This document shows positions 1 through 8,767 of a stretch of 64,000 nt of DNA, in pieces. Within the stretch, counting starts at the first letter, position 1. Every line of letters starts with the position of its first letter. The stretch lies in contig DASQMX010000026.1 of the NCBI GenBank assembly GCA_035645275.1, positions 496,001 through 560,000 on the forward strand, read 5' to 3'. The stretch is from Paranoxybacillus sp035645275 (GTDB taxonomy: Bacteria > Bacillota > Bacilli > Bacillales > Anoxybacillaceae). Both the position numbers and the translations under genes were made by a program. The notes under the pieces are model-generated. The model ran no database searches. It saw only the letters and a list, made by a program, of their open reading frames with translations, and had not been told where the DNA came from.

Positions 1-369
1 ATTTAATTTTTTTAGTGTAATCGTATTATTGACGTACCCCAGCATCGCAATCGGTGCGGCAACATCAATTTCTTCCATTGATTTAATTTTTTCATACTGT
101 TCTAGCGATATTCCGCCTGATAATCCGCTTAAATAGTTCGGTTCTAATAAGTTTTTCTCTTCTGTTATCGCTCTTGACTCCGGAGGACGGACAACAATAT
201 GGTAAGAAGCTTTCCATCGTTTTTGCAGTTCATCAACTATAGTCCCCTTATTCGCTTGGGTGATTCCAACTAAATAACTTAATCCCGTACTGACAATCAA
301 CGCCCCGACGATTAACAAAATAAACCGCTCTTTGTTTCGCCACCAACTATTCCAAATAAACCGAATCAT
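1..369 (-). CDS. ABC transporter permease, MacB/FtsX type (5' part only)
   Basis: The reading frame is open from an ATG at 369 to the window edge (123 codons), so only the N-terminus is visible. It begins with a basic, Trp-rich segment, followed by one hydrophobic helix (about residues 16-34) and then an extracytoplasmic-looking region. That layout is typical of the first membrane segment and periplasmic-type domain of MacB/FtsX-like permeases. Its ATG overlaps the stop of the ATPase gene by 4 nt (ATGA), so the two are translationally coupled and probably form one exporter. The substrate cannot be inferred. Confidence 0.75.
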   Translation of the reverse strand, partial: MIRFIWNSWWRNKERFILLIVGALIVSTGLSYLVGITQANKGTIVDELQKRWKASYHIVVRPPESRAITEEKNLLEPNYLSGLSGGISLEQYEKIKSMEEIDVAAPIAMLGYVNNTITLKKLN

Positions 370-1058
370 GGGTGAACACCTGCTCGATCGGAAACGATTT
401 TCCCATCCTTCATTTCAATGACGCGATTCGCTTTTGCCGCTAAATTAGGATCGTGCGTGACAAAAATGACCCCACATCCCTTCTCTTTATTAAAAGCAGC
501 TAGAAGATTAAAAATCAGTTCTCCTGTTTCCGAATCTAAATTCCCGGTAGGTTCATCTGCCAGCAACCAACGCGGTTCATGAACAAGCGCTCTCGCAATC
601 GCAACCCTTTGTTGTTGTCCGCCTGAAAGCTGGGAAGGCAAGGCGTTCATTTTCTGCTTTAATCCAACTTGTTCTAATAATTCCTCCGCCCGTTTCCTTT
701 TATCGTATGAAACTTGCCTTGGAAATAATGGTGCCATTACATTTTCAAGTGCGGTTAACGTAGGAAGCAAATGAAATTGTTGAAAGATAAACCCGATATT
801 TTCAAAGCGGAAATCAGCAAGTTGTCTATGATTTAAGTTCTGGATGGGCTGCGACCCATAGAGGATTTCCCCTTCTGTCGGCCGATCTAAAGTTCCTATT
901 AAACTAAGTAAAGTGGATTTCCCAGACCCAGAAGGGCCGATAATTGCTACAAATTCTCCTTCTGCAAATTTCACACTGACATTATGCAGCGCATAAGTTT
1001 TGACTCCATCACCTTCAAATGCTTTCGTAATCGATTTGCACTCGATCGTATGTTTCAT
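366..1058 (-). CDS. ABC transporter ATPase, LolD/MacB family
   Basis: A 230-aa nucleotide-binding subunit that would power the adjacent FtsX-like permease at the inner face of the membrane. Visible motifs are Walker A GPSGSGKS (residues 41-48), the LSGGQ signature (144-148), Walker B plus D-loop LLADEPTGNLD (165-175) and the switch His in VTHD (about 202). DEPTGNLD is characteristic of the LolD/MacB/FtsE group. The 4-nt overlap with the downstream permease supports a two-gene operon. These systems often export peptides or lipids or act in antibiotic stress, but nothing here fixes the substrate. Confidence 0.9.
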   Translation of the reverse strand: MKHTIECKSITKAFEGDGVKTYALHNVSVKFAEGEFVAIIGPSGSGKSTLLSLIGTLDRPTEGEILYGSQPIQNLNHRQLADFRFENIGFIFQQFHLLPTLTALENVMAPLFPRQVSYDKRKRAEELLEQVGLKQKMNALPSQLSGGQQQRVAIARALVHEPRWLLADEPTGNLDSETGELIFNLLAAFNKEKGCGVIFVTHDPNLAAKANRVIEMKDGKIVSDRAGVHP

Positions 1059-1209
1059 GGTCCCCCCTACTCCATCTATTTTTCTGATAATTCAGTATAA
1101 CAAGATTATACCAAGAAATAATTTCCATTTAAACAAAAATATATTCAAAGAAGGGGAGATAGTCAGTTCAATAGATTAGTAGCAACACTTTCGTTTTCTT
1201 TTTATCCAA

Positions 1210-1767
1210 TTATTTTGACAGCAGCCACTCATGTCTAATCACACTAAACAAGCTGGAGTCTCTCCATCCATCCCGAATCAATAAATTTTCGCGCAATGTT
1301 CCTTCGAAAGTCATTCCCACTTTTCTTAATACTTTAGCTGATGCTACATTTCTCGGGTCACACGTGGCAAAGATGCGATGAAGACCTAGGTTAGCAAAAC
1401 CAAATTGAATCAATAGATCTGCTACTTCTGTCGCATACCCATTTCCCCAAAAAGCAGGGTTAATGATGTAGGCAATTTCCGCATTTTTATGATGTAAGCT
1501 ATGTATGTTTAACTCTCCTGTTCCAATCATCTCGTTGGAATCATTTTTTATCACAGCAAAGGCAAAACGAGTTCTAGGATTCTTTTTTGTATCTTCAATG
1601 ATTTGTTTTACATATAACTGCGAGTCTTTTTCAGTATTAGGTCCCCAAGGCTGGTATTGGCAAGCTATTTCCTGTGAAGCATATGCATGAACGCTTGTCC
1701 AATCCTCTTCAGTAAATTCCCTTAACATCACACGTTTTCCATGAATGACAGGCAAGATATCAGTCAT
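1210..1767 (-). CDS. GNAT N-acetyltransferase, RimJ/RimL type
   Basis: A single-domain GNAT acetyltransferase of about 185 aa, of the RimJ/RimL class that acetylates N-terminal or small-molecule amines with acetyl-CoA. The N-terminal strand (RVMLREFTEEDW) and the late GNAT core (AYIINPAFWGNGYATE, then NVASAKVLRKVGM) match the fold; the P-loop-like element is WGNGYATE. I start at ATG 1767 because GGAGAGG lies 8 nt upstream. A TTG two codons earlier is possible but too close to that site. It stands alone, and its substrate is unknown. Confidence 0.8.
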   Translation of the reverse strand: MTDILPVIHGKRVMLREFTEEDWTSVHAYASQEIACQYQPWGPNTEKDSQLYVKQIIEDTKKNPRTRFAFAVIKNDSNEMIGTGELNIHSLHHKNAEIAYIINPAFWGNGYATEVADLLIQFGFANLGLHRIFATCDPRNVASAKVLRKVGMTFEGTLRENLLIRDGWRDSSLFSVIRHEWLLSK

Positions 1768-1902
1768 GATCAATCCTCTCCATTTAAAAAATCACCTAAA
1801 TTATAGTTAGATAAAAAAGGAGAAAGTCCTCTTTTTACTCTATTAGCAGTTAATATATGGTTGTATTGTCCAATAAGTTTTGATATTTCCATCGAACTCC
1901 AT

Positions 1903-1939
1903 AAAAAATCCACCGCGAATGATTAGCGGTGGATTTTTT
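1903..1939 (-). terminator. Rho-independent terminator of the bkd operon
   Basis: Inverted repeat AAATCCACCGC / GCGGTGGATTT with a 9-nt loop and a T-run on the minus strand, starting 5 nt after the bkdB stop. It closes the ptb-to-bkdB transcript. Confidence 0.9.
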
Positions 1940-1943
1940 CGGA

Positions 1944-3281
1944 TTAGTAAATCGGCGTATTGTCTTTTGAAATGTTTTCTAAAATTTCTTTTACGCGTGC
2001 TAGGAAGCGGCCGCAGATTAAGCCGTCAAGAACGCGGTGGTCAAGAGACATACATAAGTTCACCATGTCGCGAACAGCAATCATGCCGTTGTTCATGACA
2101 ACTGGACGTTTGACGATGGCTTCTACTTGTAAAATCGCTGCTTGCGGATAGTTGATAATACCCATAGATTGTACAGAACCGAAAGAACCTGTGTTGTTCA
2201 CTGTGAATGTGCCGCCTTGCATGTCTTCTGGACGAAGTTTGCCAGCGCGCACTTTCGCTGCTAATTCAGAAATTTCACGAGCGATGCCTTTGATTGTTTT
2301 TTCATCGGCATTCTTAATAACAGGTACGAATAACGCATCTTCTGTTGCAACAGCAATCGAGATGTTGATATCTTTCTTCTGTACGATTTTGTCGCCCGCC
2401 CACATAGAGTTGATTTGCGGGAATTCTTTTAATGCTTGCGCAACCGCTTTGACGAAGAACGCAAAGTATGTTAAGTTGAAGCCTTCGCGTTTCTTGAATT
2501 CGTCCTTGATAGAATCGCGGTATGCAACTAAGTTCGTTACGTCTACTTCAATCATTGTCCAAGCATGTGGAGCTTCATGTTTGCTGCGAAGCATGTTCGC
2601 GGCAATCGCTTTACGAACAGGTGTAACTGGGATTTCCACATCGCCTGGTTGCACTGGAATGTTAGGCGCAGCGGCTTGTTTTGGTGCTGCTTGTACAGGC
2701 GCTTCTGCTTTCGGTACTTCTTGAGATGGCTGTGCTGGAGCCGCTTGCTGAACTTGCGCTGCTGGCTGTTTTTGATCAGCGGTTGGAATATTGCCAGACT
2801 CAATTAGCTTCAGAAGGTCTTTGCGCGTAATACGTCCGCCCATACCTGTTCCTTGTACTTGCTCAAGGTCGATATTGTGTTCTTGCGCAAGGCGAAGAAC
2901 TGCTGGTGAATAACGACCTTTGTTTGCTCCTGCCGGCTTTTTAGGTGCTGAAGCTGCTGCTTGTGCAGGTGCTTCCGCTTTTGGCGCTTCTTCTTGTTTT
3001 GTTTCAGCAGCTGGAGCTTCAGGAGCTGCTGTGCCTTCGCCTTCTACTTCAATCGTACAAATCACCGCACCTACTGGTAATGTTTCACCTTCAGCAGCGA
3101 TTAATTCTTTAATGACGCCAGTGAAAGATGAAGGAACTTCTGCGTTAACTTTATCTGTCATAACTTCGGCGATTGGGTCGTATTTGTTTACTTTATCACC
3201 GACAGATACGAGCCATTTACTGATCGTACCTTCTGTGACACTCTCGCCTAGCTGAGGCATTGTAATTTTTTCAATTGCCAC
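1944..3281 (-). CDS. bkdB: Branched-chain alpha-keto acid dehydrogenase E2 (lipoamide acyltransferase)
   Basis: The E2 core of the branched-chain 2-oxoacid dehydrogenase complex. It transfers acyl groups from E1 via lipoyl-lysine to CoA. The GTG at 3281 gives 445 aa: a lipoyl domain (residues 1-80, lipoyl Lys in VMTDKVNA at about 44), an Ala/Pro/Lys-Glu-rich linker, a peripheral-subunit binding domain (RYSPAVLRLAQEHNIDL), a second linker, and the catalytic domain with DHRVLDG near the C-terminus. The open frame runs 37 codons further upstream, but those codons are sequence of the inserted element and carry no E2 homology. The insertion ends 7 nt before the GTG, and the strong Shine-Dalgarno lies on the far side of it. 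Confidence 0.95.
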   Translation of the reverse strand: MAIEKITMPQLGESVTEGTISKWLVSVGDKVNKYDPIAEVMTDKVNAEVPSSFTGVIKELIAAEGETLPVGAVICTIEVEGEGTAAPEAPAAETKQEEAPKAEAPAQAAASAPKKPAGANKGRYSPAVLRLAQEHNIDLEQVQGTGMGGRITRKDLLKLIESGNIPTADQKQPAAQVQQAAPAQPSQEVPKAEAPVQAAPKQAAAPNIPVQPGDVEIPVTPVRKAIAANMLRSKHEAPHAWTMIEVDVTNLVAYRDSIKDEFKKREGFNLTYFAFFVKAVAQALKEFPQINSMWAGDKIVQKKDINISIAVATEDALFVPVIKNADEKTIKGIAREISELAAKVRAGKLRPEDMQGGTFTVNNTGSFGSVQSMGIINYPQAAILQVEAIVKRPVVMNNGMIAVRDMVNLCMSLDHRVLDGLICGRFLARVKEILENISKDNTPIY

Positions 3282-3288
3282 GTTAATG

Positions 3289-3493
3289 ACCTGGTTACTA
3301 AAATCTACATATCGCGATGGAACCAGGAGACATCGCTTGCCGCTCAGGAAACACCTGAGTTCCATCAGGAAGGGAATCCCCTTGTCATTCACCTGCTGTG
3401 AAAGACAACCCGTGGCTCGCTGTTAGCAACGGCATCTGTCGTGCACCATTCCTTCCATCGGTCAGTACACGACTACGATTTTAGTAACCAGGT
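3289..3493 (-). ncRNA. Structured right end of the tnpB element (omega-RNA candidate)
   Basis: It begins immediately after the tnpB stop codon. A perfect 17-bp inverted repeat (3289-3305 with 3477-3493) encloses 171 nt. Inside are an 8-bp stem GATGGAAC/GTTCCATC (3359-3366 with 3316-3323) around a CTCAGG/CCTGAG stem, and a hairpin AAGGG/CCCTT (3370-3383). TnpB families use an RNA from exactly this 3' position, ending in flanking DNA as guide. The assignment as omega RNA is inference from position and structure. Confidence 0.45.
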
Positions 3494-5056
3494 TTACACC
3501 TCCTTTAGTTGAATTTGATACTGGTTCAGCCAACAACATTTGTGCAACATGTTCCATAATGACCATTCATGTTCATGCTTGAAATTCTCGATTTTCCTCA
3601 ATATTATCGCGATAGATTGGTGTTGTTTCTTGCCGCTGTTTGATTGTTTGTAGGATTCTTCCATCGACCCTAACATGGCAATCAAACGGCGTTTCACTTT
3701 CGTTTTTATGGTGTCAATGAGTTCTTTTGGCAATCGTTCATGATACCCTAATCCTCGTCTACCAATGACGAATGCGGCACTTTCATGAACGGATAAACCG
3801 TATTTTTTCATATACTTGAAACGTCCGATGACGCTTGTGTACGCCAGATTCACCTTTTTGATGCGAAAACCAAGCCGCATCTCCCGACGAAGGATCGTTT
3901 CCGTCAGCTTTTTCTTTTTAAAGTTGTGCGTGAAGCGATTGAATCGTTTGTCCGTATCATGTTGTTGTCTTAGTTGGATGTTTTCGATGACCACTGCTCC
4001 CACATTTTCTTGAAGCAACCAATCATACACATCGCGAACGGTTTCACCGATGAGGTTGTTTCGCTTATTCGCTTTCACATATTCGAGTTCATGACAGTAA
4101 AACACTTTCGATTTGATTTCCTTGTTTCGAAACGATACTTACGGCGATGCGGTCGATATTGATGTCAATTCCGGCTATTCGTTCCGCCTGAATCGGTTCA
4201 TCATAGGCAAGTTCCCTTCCATATACCTCTTCTTCATAGATGAGATGGATGTAATATTCCCCGTTCTTGCGTTTGATTTCCACGGTATACGGTCGATATT
4301 CGATGAGGGGCTTCCCTTTTGGATTCACCCCGACTTGGTCTCCCATGATGACATCGATGATTTCCTGTTCATATTTTTCAGGAACATAGACGGAAAACCT
4401 CAAGCGGGGAGCGTGTTTCCCTTCTTGTTGTCCAAGCGGATTCGCGATTTCCACATAACATTCATAGGTGTTATCGTCATACATGAGGCGAATATTCAAA
4501 TTTCCTTTTTTGCTTTTGTCGCCTCTTGCGTACAACTGATTCGAGCGCACGTCTTTCCATTCTTCGTTCGAGATTTTTCCTTTTAGACGCTTGTAAAAGT
4601 GTTGTTTCCCGCCAAAAATCACACTTGAATCGTATCTTGTTCCAGATGATGTTGTAACTTGGATGCTTTGGCTTTCCATTTTTCTAATCGTTGATATAAT
4701 CCACTTAGACAAGTTTGTACATCGACGTTCTTCGGTGTTTTTCGCCCGTATTGGTAGTCATCGATTTTCCGTTCGGTTTTTTCGATTTTCGCCTGCACAT
4801 CCTCCAGCCGCATCGGTAGTAACTCACGTTGAGAAGAAATCAGCGATTGAGCCAGCAACACCGCGTCTTCGGCATACCGTTTGTTGAGCGGGAATTGGTA
4901 CTGAAGATGCTTGATGATGTCTTTGGCCTTCCTTTCCTCCAGCAAACGGTTGAACGCGTATCGCTTCGCTGAACAAAACACGCGCATCAACTCATCTAAT
5001 GAGCGAAGGTGTGTTTCATCATTAGAAGCGATTTTCATTACCCGAACCGTTTTCAT
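3494..5056 (-). pseudogene. tnpB: tnpB-like RNA-guided nuclease gene, two compensating frameshifts
   Basis: The coding sequence lies in three overlapping segments: about 5056-4619 (frame 1), 4712-4089 (frame 2) and 4105-3494 (frame 1 again). The frame breaks by -1 near 4625-4635 (DTIQV against DSSVIFGG) and returns by +1 near 4095-4105 (NQIES to VFYCHELEY). Start ATG 5056 follows a G-rich site. RuvC-I Asp (AGIDINIDRIA) and RuvC-II Glu (VVIENIQL) are present. The usual four-Cys zinc finger is absent, and the RuvC-III region reads VHESAAFVIGRRGLG without the canonical Asp. It is probably inactive, although two nearby compensating shifts could also be sequencing errors. Confidence 0.8.
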
Positions 5057-5315
5057 CCCCTCGCCGTCCCCCCTATGTTTGGATCTTCTAGAACATATAT
5101 TCGACAACTCTTCTTCATTTCCTTCTTACATGCGGAAGGGGGAGACGATTTTTTATCATAAGACAGGAGACGATGGAAAAGATGGAGAACATTCATCCCT
5201 CCACATCCAATAACAGGAGATATTTACATGATTTCATACATGTTTATAGATGTTTAACAAACTACTTATATCTCCCATCTTGGTTCAAAAAACTATGTTG
5301 GCTACATTTGTCCCC

Positions 5316-6299
5316 TTAGAATGCGGCTAATTCACGCATTGCTTTTTCGACTTTGTCAGGGTTTACCATGAAGAATTTCTCCATTGTTGGAGCATATGGC
5401 ATTGCTGGAACATCAGGGCCAGCAAGGCGCATGATAGGCGCATCTAAGTCGAATAAGCAATGTTCAGCGATAATTGCTGCCACTTCGCTCATGACGCTTC
5501 CTTCTTTATTGTCTTCAGTGACAAGAAGAACTTTACCTGTTTTGCTTGCTGCTTCAATAATCGCTTCTTTGTCTAACGGATAAACGGTACGTAAGTCTAA
5601 TACATGAACTGAAATGCCGTCCTGCGCTACACGCTCTGCTGCTTGAAGCGCGAAGTGTACACATAGTCCGTAAGTGATAACGGTAATGTCGTCACCTTCG
5701 CGTTTGACGTCCGCTTTTCCGATTGGCAATACGTAATCGTCTTCAGGAACTTCGCCTTTAATTAAGCGGTATGCACGTTTGTGCTCGAAGAATAAGACAG
5801 GGTCTTCGTCACGAATCGCTGCTTTTAATAACCCTTTAACGTCATAAGGAGTTGATGGCATAACAATTTTTAAACCAGGCTGGTTCGCAAATACCGCTTC
5901 AACCGATTGTGAGTGGTAAAGCGCTCCGTGAACACCGCCGCCATATGGTGCACGGATGACAACTGGGCAGTTCCAGTCGTTGTTTGAACGATAGCGGATA
6001 CGAGCTGCTTCAGAGATGATTTGGTTTACTGCTGGCATAATGAAGTCAGCAAACTGCATTTCTGCAATTGGGCGCATACCGTACATCGCCGCACCGATTG
6101 CCACACCAGCGATTGCAGACTCGGCCAGCGGCGTGTCAATAACGCGCTCTTCGCCAAACTGCTCGTACAAACCTTGTGTTGCTTTAAATACTCCACCTTT
6201 TTTACCTACGTCTTCACCTAATACGAATACGCGCGGATCGCGTTCCATTTCTTCGCGAATCGCCATCGTCACGGCGTCAATGTATGAAATTACTGGCAT
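5316..6299 (-). CDS. bkdAB: Branched-chain 2-oxoacid dehydrogenase E1 beta
   Basis: A 327-aa beta subunit of the thiamine-diphosphate E1 enzyme that decarboxylates the 2-oxo acids of Val, Leu and Ile. It has the transketolase-like pyrimidine-binding domain (GEDVGKKGGVFKATQGLYEQ, DTPLAESAIAGVAIGAA) and the C-terminal domain (LLVTEDNKEGSVMSEVAA). Length and N-terminus MPVISYIDAV agree with the family. The start lies 13 nt after the bkdAA stop, so the two subunits are co-translated. The tnpB element follows directly, which may make bkdB expression partly independent of this gene. Confidence 0.95.
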   Translation of the reverse strand: MPVISYIDAVTMAIREEMERDPRVFVLGEDVGKKGGVFKATQGLYEQFGEERVIDTPLAESAIAGVAIGAAMYGMRPIAEMQFADFIMPAVNQIISEAARIRYRSNNDWNCPVVIRAPYGGGVHGALYHSQSVEAVFANQPGLKIVMPSTPYDVKGLLKAAIRDEDPVLFFEHKRAYRLIKGEVPEDDYVLPIGKADVKREGDDITVITYGLCVHFALQAAERVAQDGISVHVLDLRTVYPLDKEAIIEAASKTGKVLLVTEDNKEGSVMSEVAAIIAEHCLFDLDAPIMRLAGPDVPAMPYAPTMEKFFMVNPDKVEKAMRELAAF

Positions 6300-6312
6300 T
6301 CTTCATTCCCCC

Positions 6313-7308
6313 TTACTTCTCAGCATATACGTACTTTAATGCATGTTCTGGTTCAGCATACGGTGCTTTTTCTGCATAATCTGTTGCTTCGTTTACTTGC
6401 TTCATGACGCGGTCATGAATTTCTTTTTCTAATTCATCCGTTAAAACGCCTACTTCTTTTAAGTAGTTCGCAAATGAGATGATTGGGTCTTTCGATTTTG
6501 CTTCCGCTAACTCTTCTGGTGTGCGGTATGCACGGTCATCGTCGTCAGAAGAGTGAGCTGTTAAACGGTAAGAAACTGTTTCGATTAATGTCGGACCTTC
6601 ACCGCGGCGTGCACGGTCTGCTGCTTCTTTAACCACTTTGTACACTTCAAGCGGATCATTTCCGTCAACTGTATATCCAGGCATACCGTAACCGATTGCA
6701 CGGTCAGACACTTTTTCGCACGCTAATTGTTTTTCGATTGGAACAGAAATCGCGTATTTGTTGTTTTCGCACATGAAAATGACTGGCAATTTGTGAACGC
6801 CAGCGAAGTTCAAACCTTCATGGAAGTCACCTTGGTTAGAAGAACCTTCACCGAATGTAACGAATGAAACGAAATCCTTTTTCTCCATTTTTCCAGCTAA
6901 CGCAATACCAACGGCATGTGGAACTTGCGTTGTTACTGGTGAAGACCCTGTAACGATGCGATTTTTCTTTTTACCGAAGTGACCTGGCATTTGGCGACCG
7001 CCAGAGTTTGGATCTTCCGCTTTTGCAAATGCAGAAAGCATTAATTCTGTTGGTGTCATACCAAACGTTAATACGACACCCATATCACGATAGTAAGGTA
7101 AGATGTAGTCTTTTGTGCGGTCTAAAGCAAATGCTGCACCAACTTGCGCTGCTTCTTGACCTTGGCAAGAGATAACGAATGGAATTTTACCAGCGCGGTT
7201 TAAAAGCCACATGCGCTCGTCGATTTTTCGAGCTAAAAGCATCGTTTCATACATTTCTAATACCGTTTCATCGCTTAAGCCTAACGCTTTATGACGATTT
7301 TCTGCCAT
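6313..7308 (-). CDS. bkdAA: Branched-chain 2-oxoacid dehydrogenase E1 alpha
   Basis: A 331-aa alpha subunit of E1. The thiamine-diphosphate/Mg site is visible in the GEGSSNQGDFHEGLN to ENNKYAIS segment, and the regulatory-loop-like region is YRLTAHSSDDDDRAYR. With the beta subunit it forms the alpha2beta2 E1 that feeds acyl groups to BkdB. It sits between lpdV (22-nt gap) and bkdAB (13-nt gap) in the conserved operon order. In Bacillaceae this complex supplies isobutyryl-, isovaleryl- and 2-methylbutyryl-CoA primers for branched-chain fatty acids. Confidence 0.95.
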   Translation of the reverse strand: MAENRHKALGLSDETVLEMYETMLLARKIDERMWLLNRAGKIPFVISCQGQEAAQVGAAFALDRTKDYILPYYRDMGVVLTFGMTPTELMLSAFAKAEDPNSGGRQMPGHFGKKKNRIVTGSSPVTTQVPHAVGIALAGKMEKKDFVSFVTFGEGSSNQGDFHEGLNFAGVHKLPVIFMCENNKYAISVPIEKQLACEKVSDRAIGYGMPGYTVDGNDPLEVYKVVKEAADRARRGEGPTLIETVSYRLTAHSSDDDDRAYRTPEELAEAKSKDPIISFANYLKEVGVLTDELEKEIHDRVMKQVNEATDYAEKAPYAEPEHALKYVYAEK

Positions 7309-7330
7309 CTAAAAAACCTCCTTTATTCAA

Positions 7331-8752
7331 TTAGAAATGAATCGCTTTTCCATCAACAGCTAACGCCGCTTCAGCCATCGCTTCTGATAATGTTGGATGC
7401 GGATGGATTGTATGGGCAACTTCCCATGGTGTTGCGTCAAGCACACGGGCAAGACCTGCTTCAGAAATCATGTCTGTTACATGAGGACCAACCATATGAA
7501 CGCCAAGCAAGTCATTTGTGTCTTTATCAGCAACAATTTTCACGAAACCTTCCGCTTCGCCGAATACAAGCGCTTTACCGATAGCTTTAAATGGGAATTT
7601 GCCAACTTTTACATTATAGCCTTTTTCTTTTGCTTCTTCTTCTGTTAAGCCGACACTTGCTACTTCTGGACGGCTGTATACGCATTTTGAAATCATTGTA
7701 TAGTCAATCGGTGATGGATTTTGTCCAGCGATATGTTCAACGGCAACAATACCTTCATGAGAAGCGACGTGAGCTAATTGCAATCCGCCGATCACGTCAC
7801 CGATTGCATAAATATGAGATTCTTTTGTTTGATAGAATTCATTTGTTTTAATGAATCCTTTTTCGACAACGATATCCGTATTTTCTAAGCCGATTCCTTC
7901 AATGTTTGCTTGACGGCCGACAGAAACAAGCATTTTTTCCGCTGTAAACGCTTTTTGTTCACCTTTATGTTCCGCTTTAATTGTGACACCGTTACCTTTT
8001 TCAAGTGTTTCAGGCAATACTTTTGCGCTTGTTACAATGTTGATGCCGCGCTGTTTTAATACTTTTTCTACTTCTTTTGAAACATCGCGGTCTTCTGTTG
8101 GTAAAATACGGTCAGCGTATTCTAATACGGTTACCTCCACGCCGAAGTCATTCAACATAGATGCCCACTCAATACCGATGACGCCGCCGCCAACGATAAT
8201 GATCGATGCCGGAAGTTTTTCTAATTGTAGCGCTTCGTCAGACGTAATCACTAACTCACCGTCAATATCCAATCCAGGTAATGTACGTGGACGGGATCCT
8301 GTGGCAATAATGACGTTTTTCGGAACAAGCATTTCGTTTTCGCTGCCGTTGTTCATTTCGACAGAGATTGTTCCTGGCATTGGCGAGAAAATAGACGGTC
8401 CTAAAATGCGTCCTGTTCCTTCATAAACGTCGATTTTCCCTTTTTTCATTAAATGTTGAACACCTTTATGTAGCTGTTCAACAATTTTTGCTTTGCGCTC
8501 TTGTACTTTGGCGAAGTCTAATTTTACATCACTCGCAAGCACGCCAAACTTTTCGCTTTCTTTTGTTTGTGCGTATACTTCCGCACTGCGAAGCAACGCT
8601 TTGCTTGGAATGCAGCCAGCGTGCAAGCAAGTTCCACCAAGCTTTCCTTTCTCCACTACTGCTGTTTTTAATCCTAGCTGTGCTGCGCGAATCGCTGCGA
8701 CATATCCGCCCGTACCGCCGCCTAGTATGACGAGATCATATTCTTTTGCCAT
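7331..8752 (-). CDS. lpdV: Dihydrolipoamide dehydrogenase of the bkd complex (E3)
   Basis: A 473-aa flavoprotein disulfide reductase that reoxidises dihydrolipoyl-BkdB with NAD. It has the FAD-binding GGGTGGYVAA motif at residues 11-20, the redox-active pair in GGTCLHAGCIPSK, the NAD-binding IVGGGVIGIEWASML, and the C-terminal catalytic HPHPTLSEA. It sits 15 nt after buk in the operon and is therefore the bkd-dedicated E3 rather than the pyruvate dehydrogenase copy. Confidence 0.95.
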   Translation of the reverse strand: MAKEYDLVILGGGTGGYVAAIRAAQLGLKTAVVEKGKLGGTCLHAGCIPSKALLRSAEVYAQTKESEKFGVLASDVKLDFAKVQERKAKIVEQLHKGVQHLMKKGKIDVYEGTGRILGPSIFSPMPGTISVEMNNGSENEMLVPKNVIIATGSRPRTLPGLDIDGELVITSDEALQLEKLPASIIIVGGGVIGIEWASMLNDFGVEVTVLEYADRILPTEDRDVSKEVEKVLKQRGINIVTSAKVLPETLEKGNGVTIKAEHKGEQKAFTAEKMLVSVGRQANIEGIGLENTDIVVEKGFIKTNEFYQTKESHIYAIGDVIGGLQLAHVASHEGIVAVEHIAGQNPSPIDYTMISKCVYSRPEVASVGLTEEEAKEKGYNVKVGKFPFKAIGKALVFGEAEGFVKIVADKDTNDLLGVHMVGPHVTDMISEAGLARVLDATPWEVAHTIHPHPTLSEAMAEAALAVDGKAIHF

Positions 8753-8767
8753 CGTTTTTTCTCCCTT

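Larger units (their letters stand above)
3289..5300 (-). mobile_element. IS200/IS605-group element with tnpB only
   Basis: An insertion of about 2 kb between bkdAB and bkdB, two genes that are normally adjacent. It contains a tnpB-like gene and no tnpA, so it would depend on a transposase in trans. The right end is the structured segment at 3289-3493. The left boundary is not determined; it lies somewhere between the tnpB start (5056) and the bkdAB stop (5316). No target-site duplication is expected for this group. Confidence 0.75.

Noticed and set aside
2152..2724. 190-codon plus-strand open frame across bkdB
   Set aside because: It is antisense to the conserved E2 catalytic domain and linker, has no ribosome site and no family resemblance; its length comes from the codon bias of bkdB.
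3282..3392. 37-codon N-terminal extension of bkdB
   Set aside because: It translates the transposon right end; E2 proteins begin right before the lipoyl domain, at the GTG.
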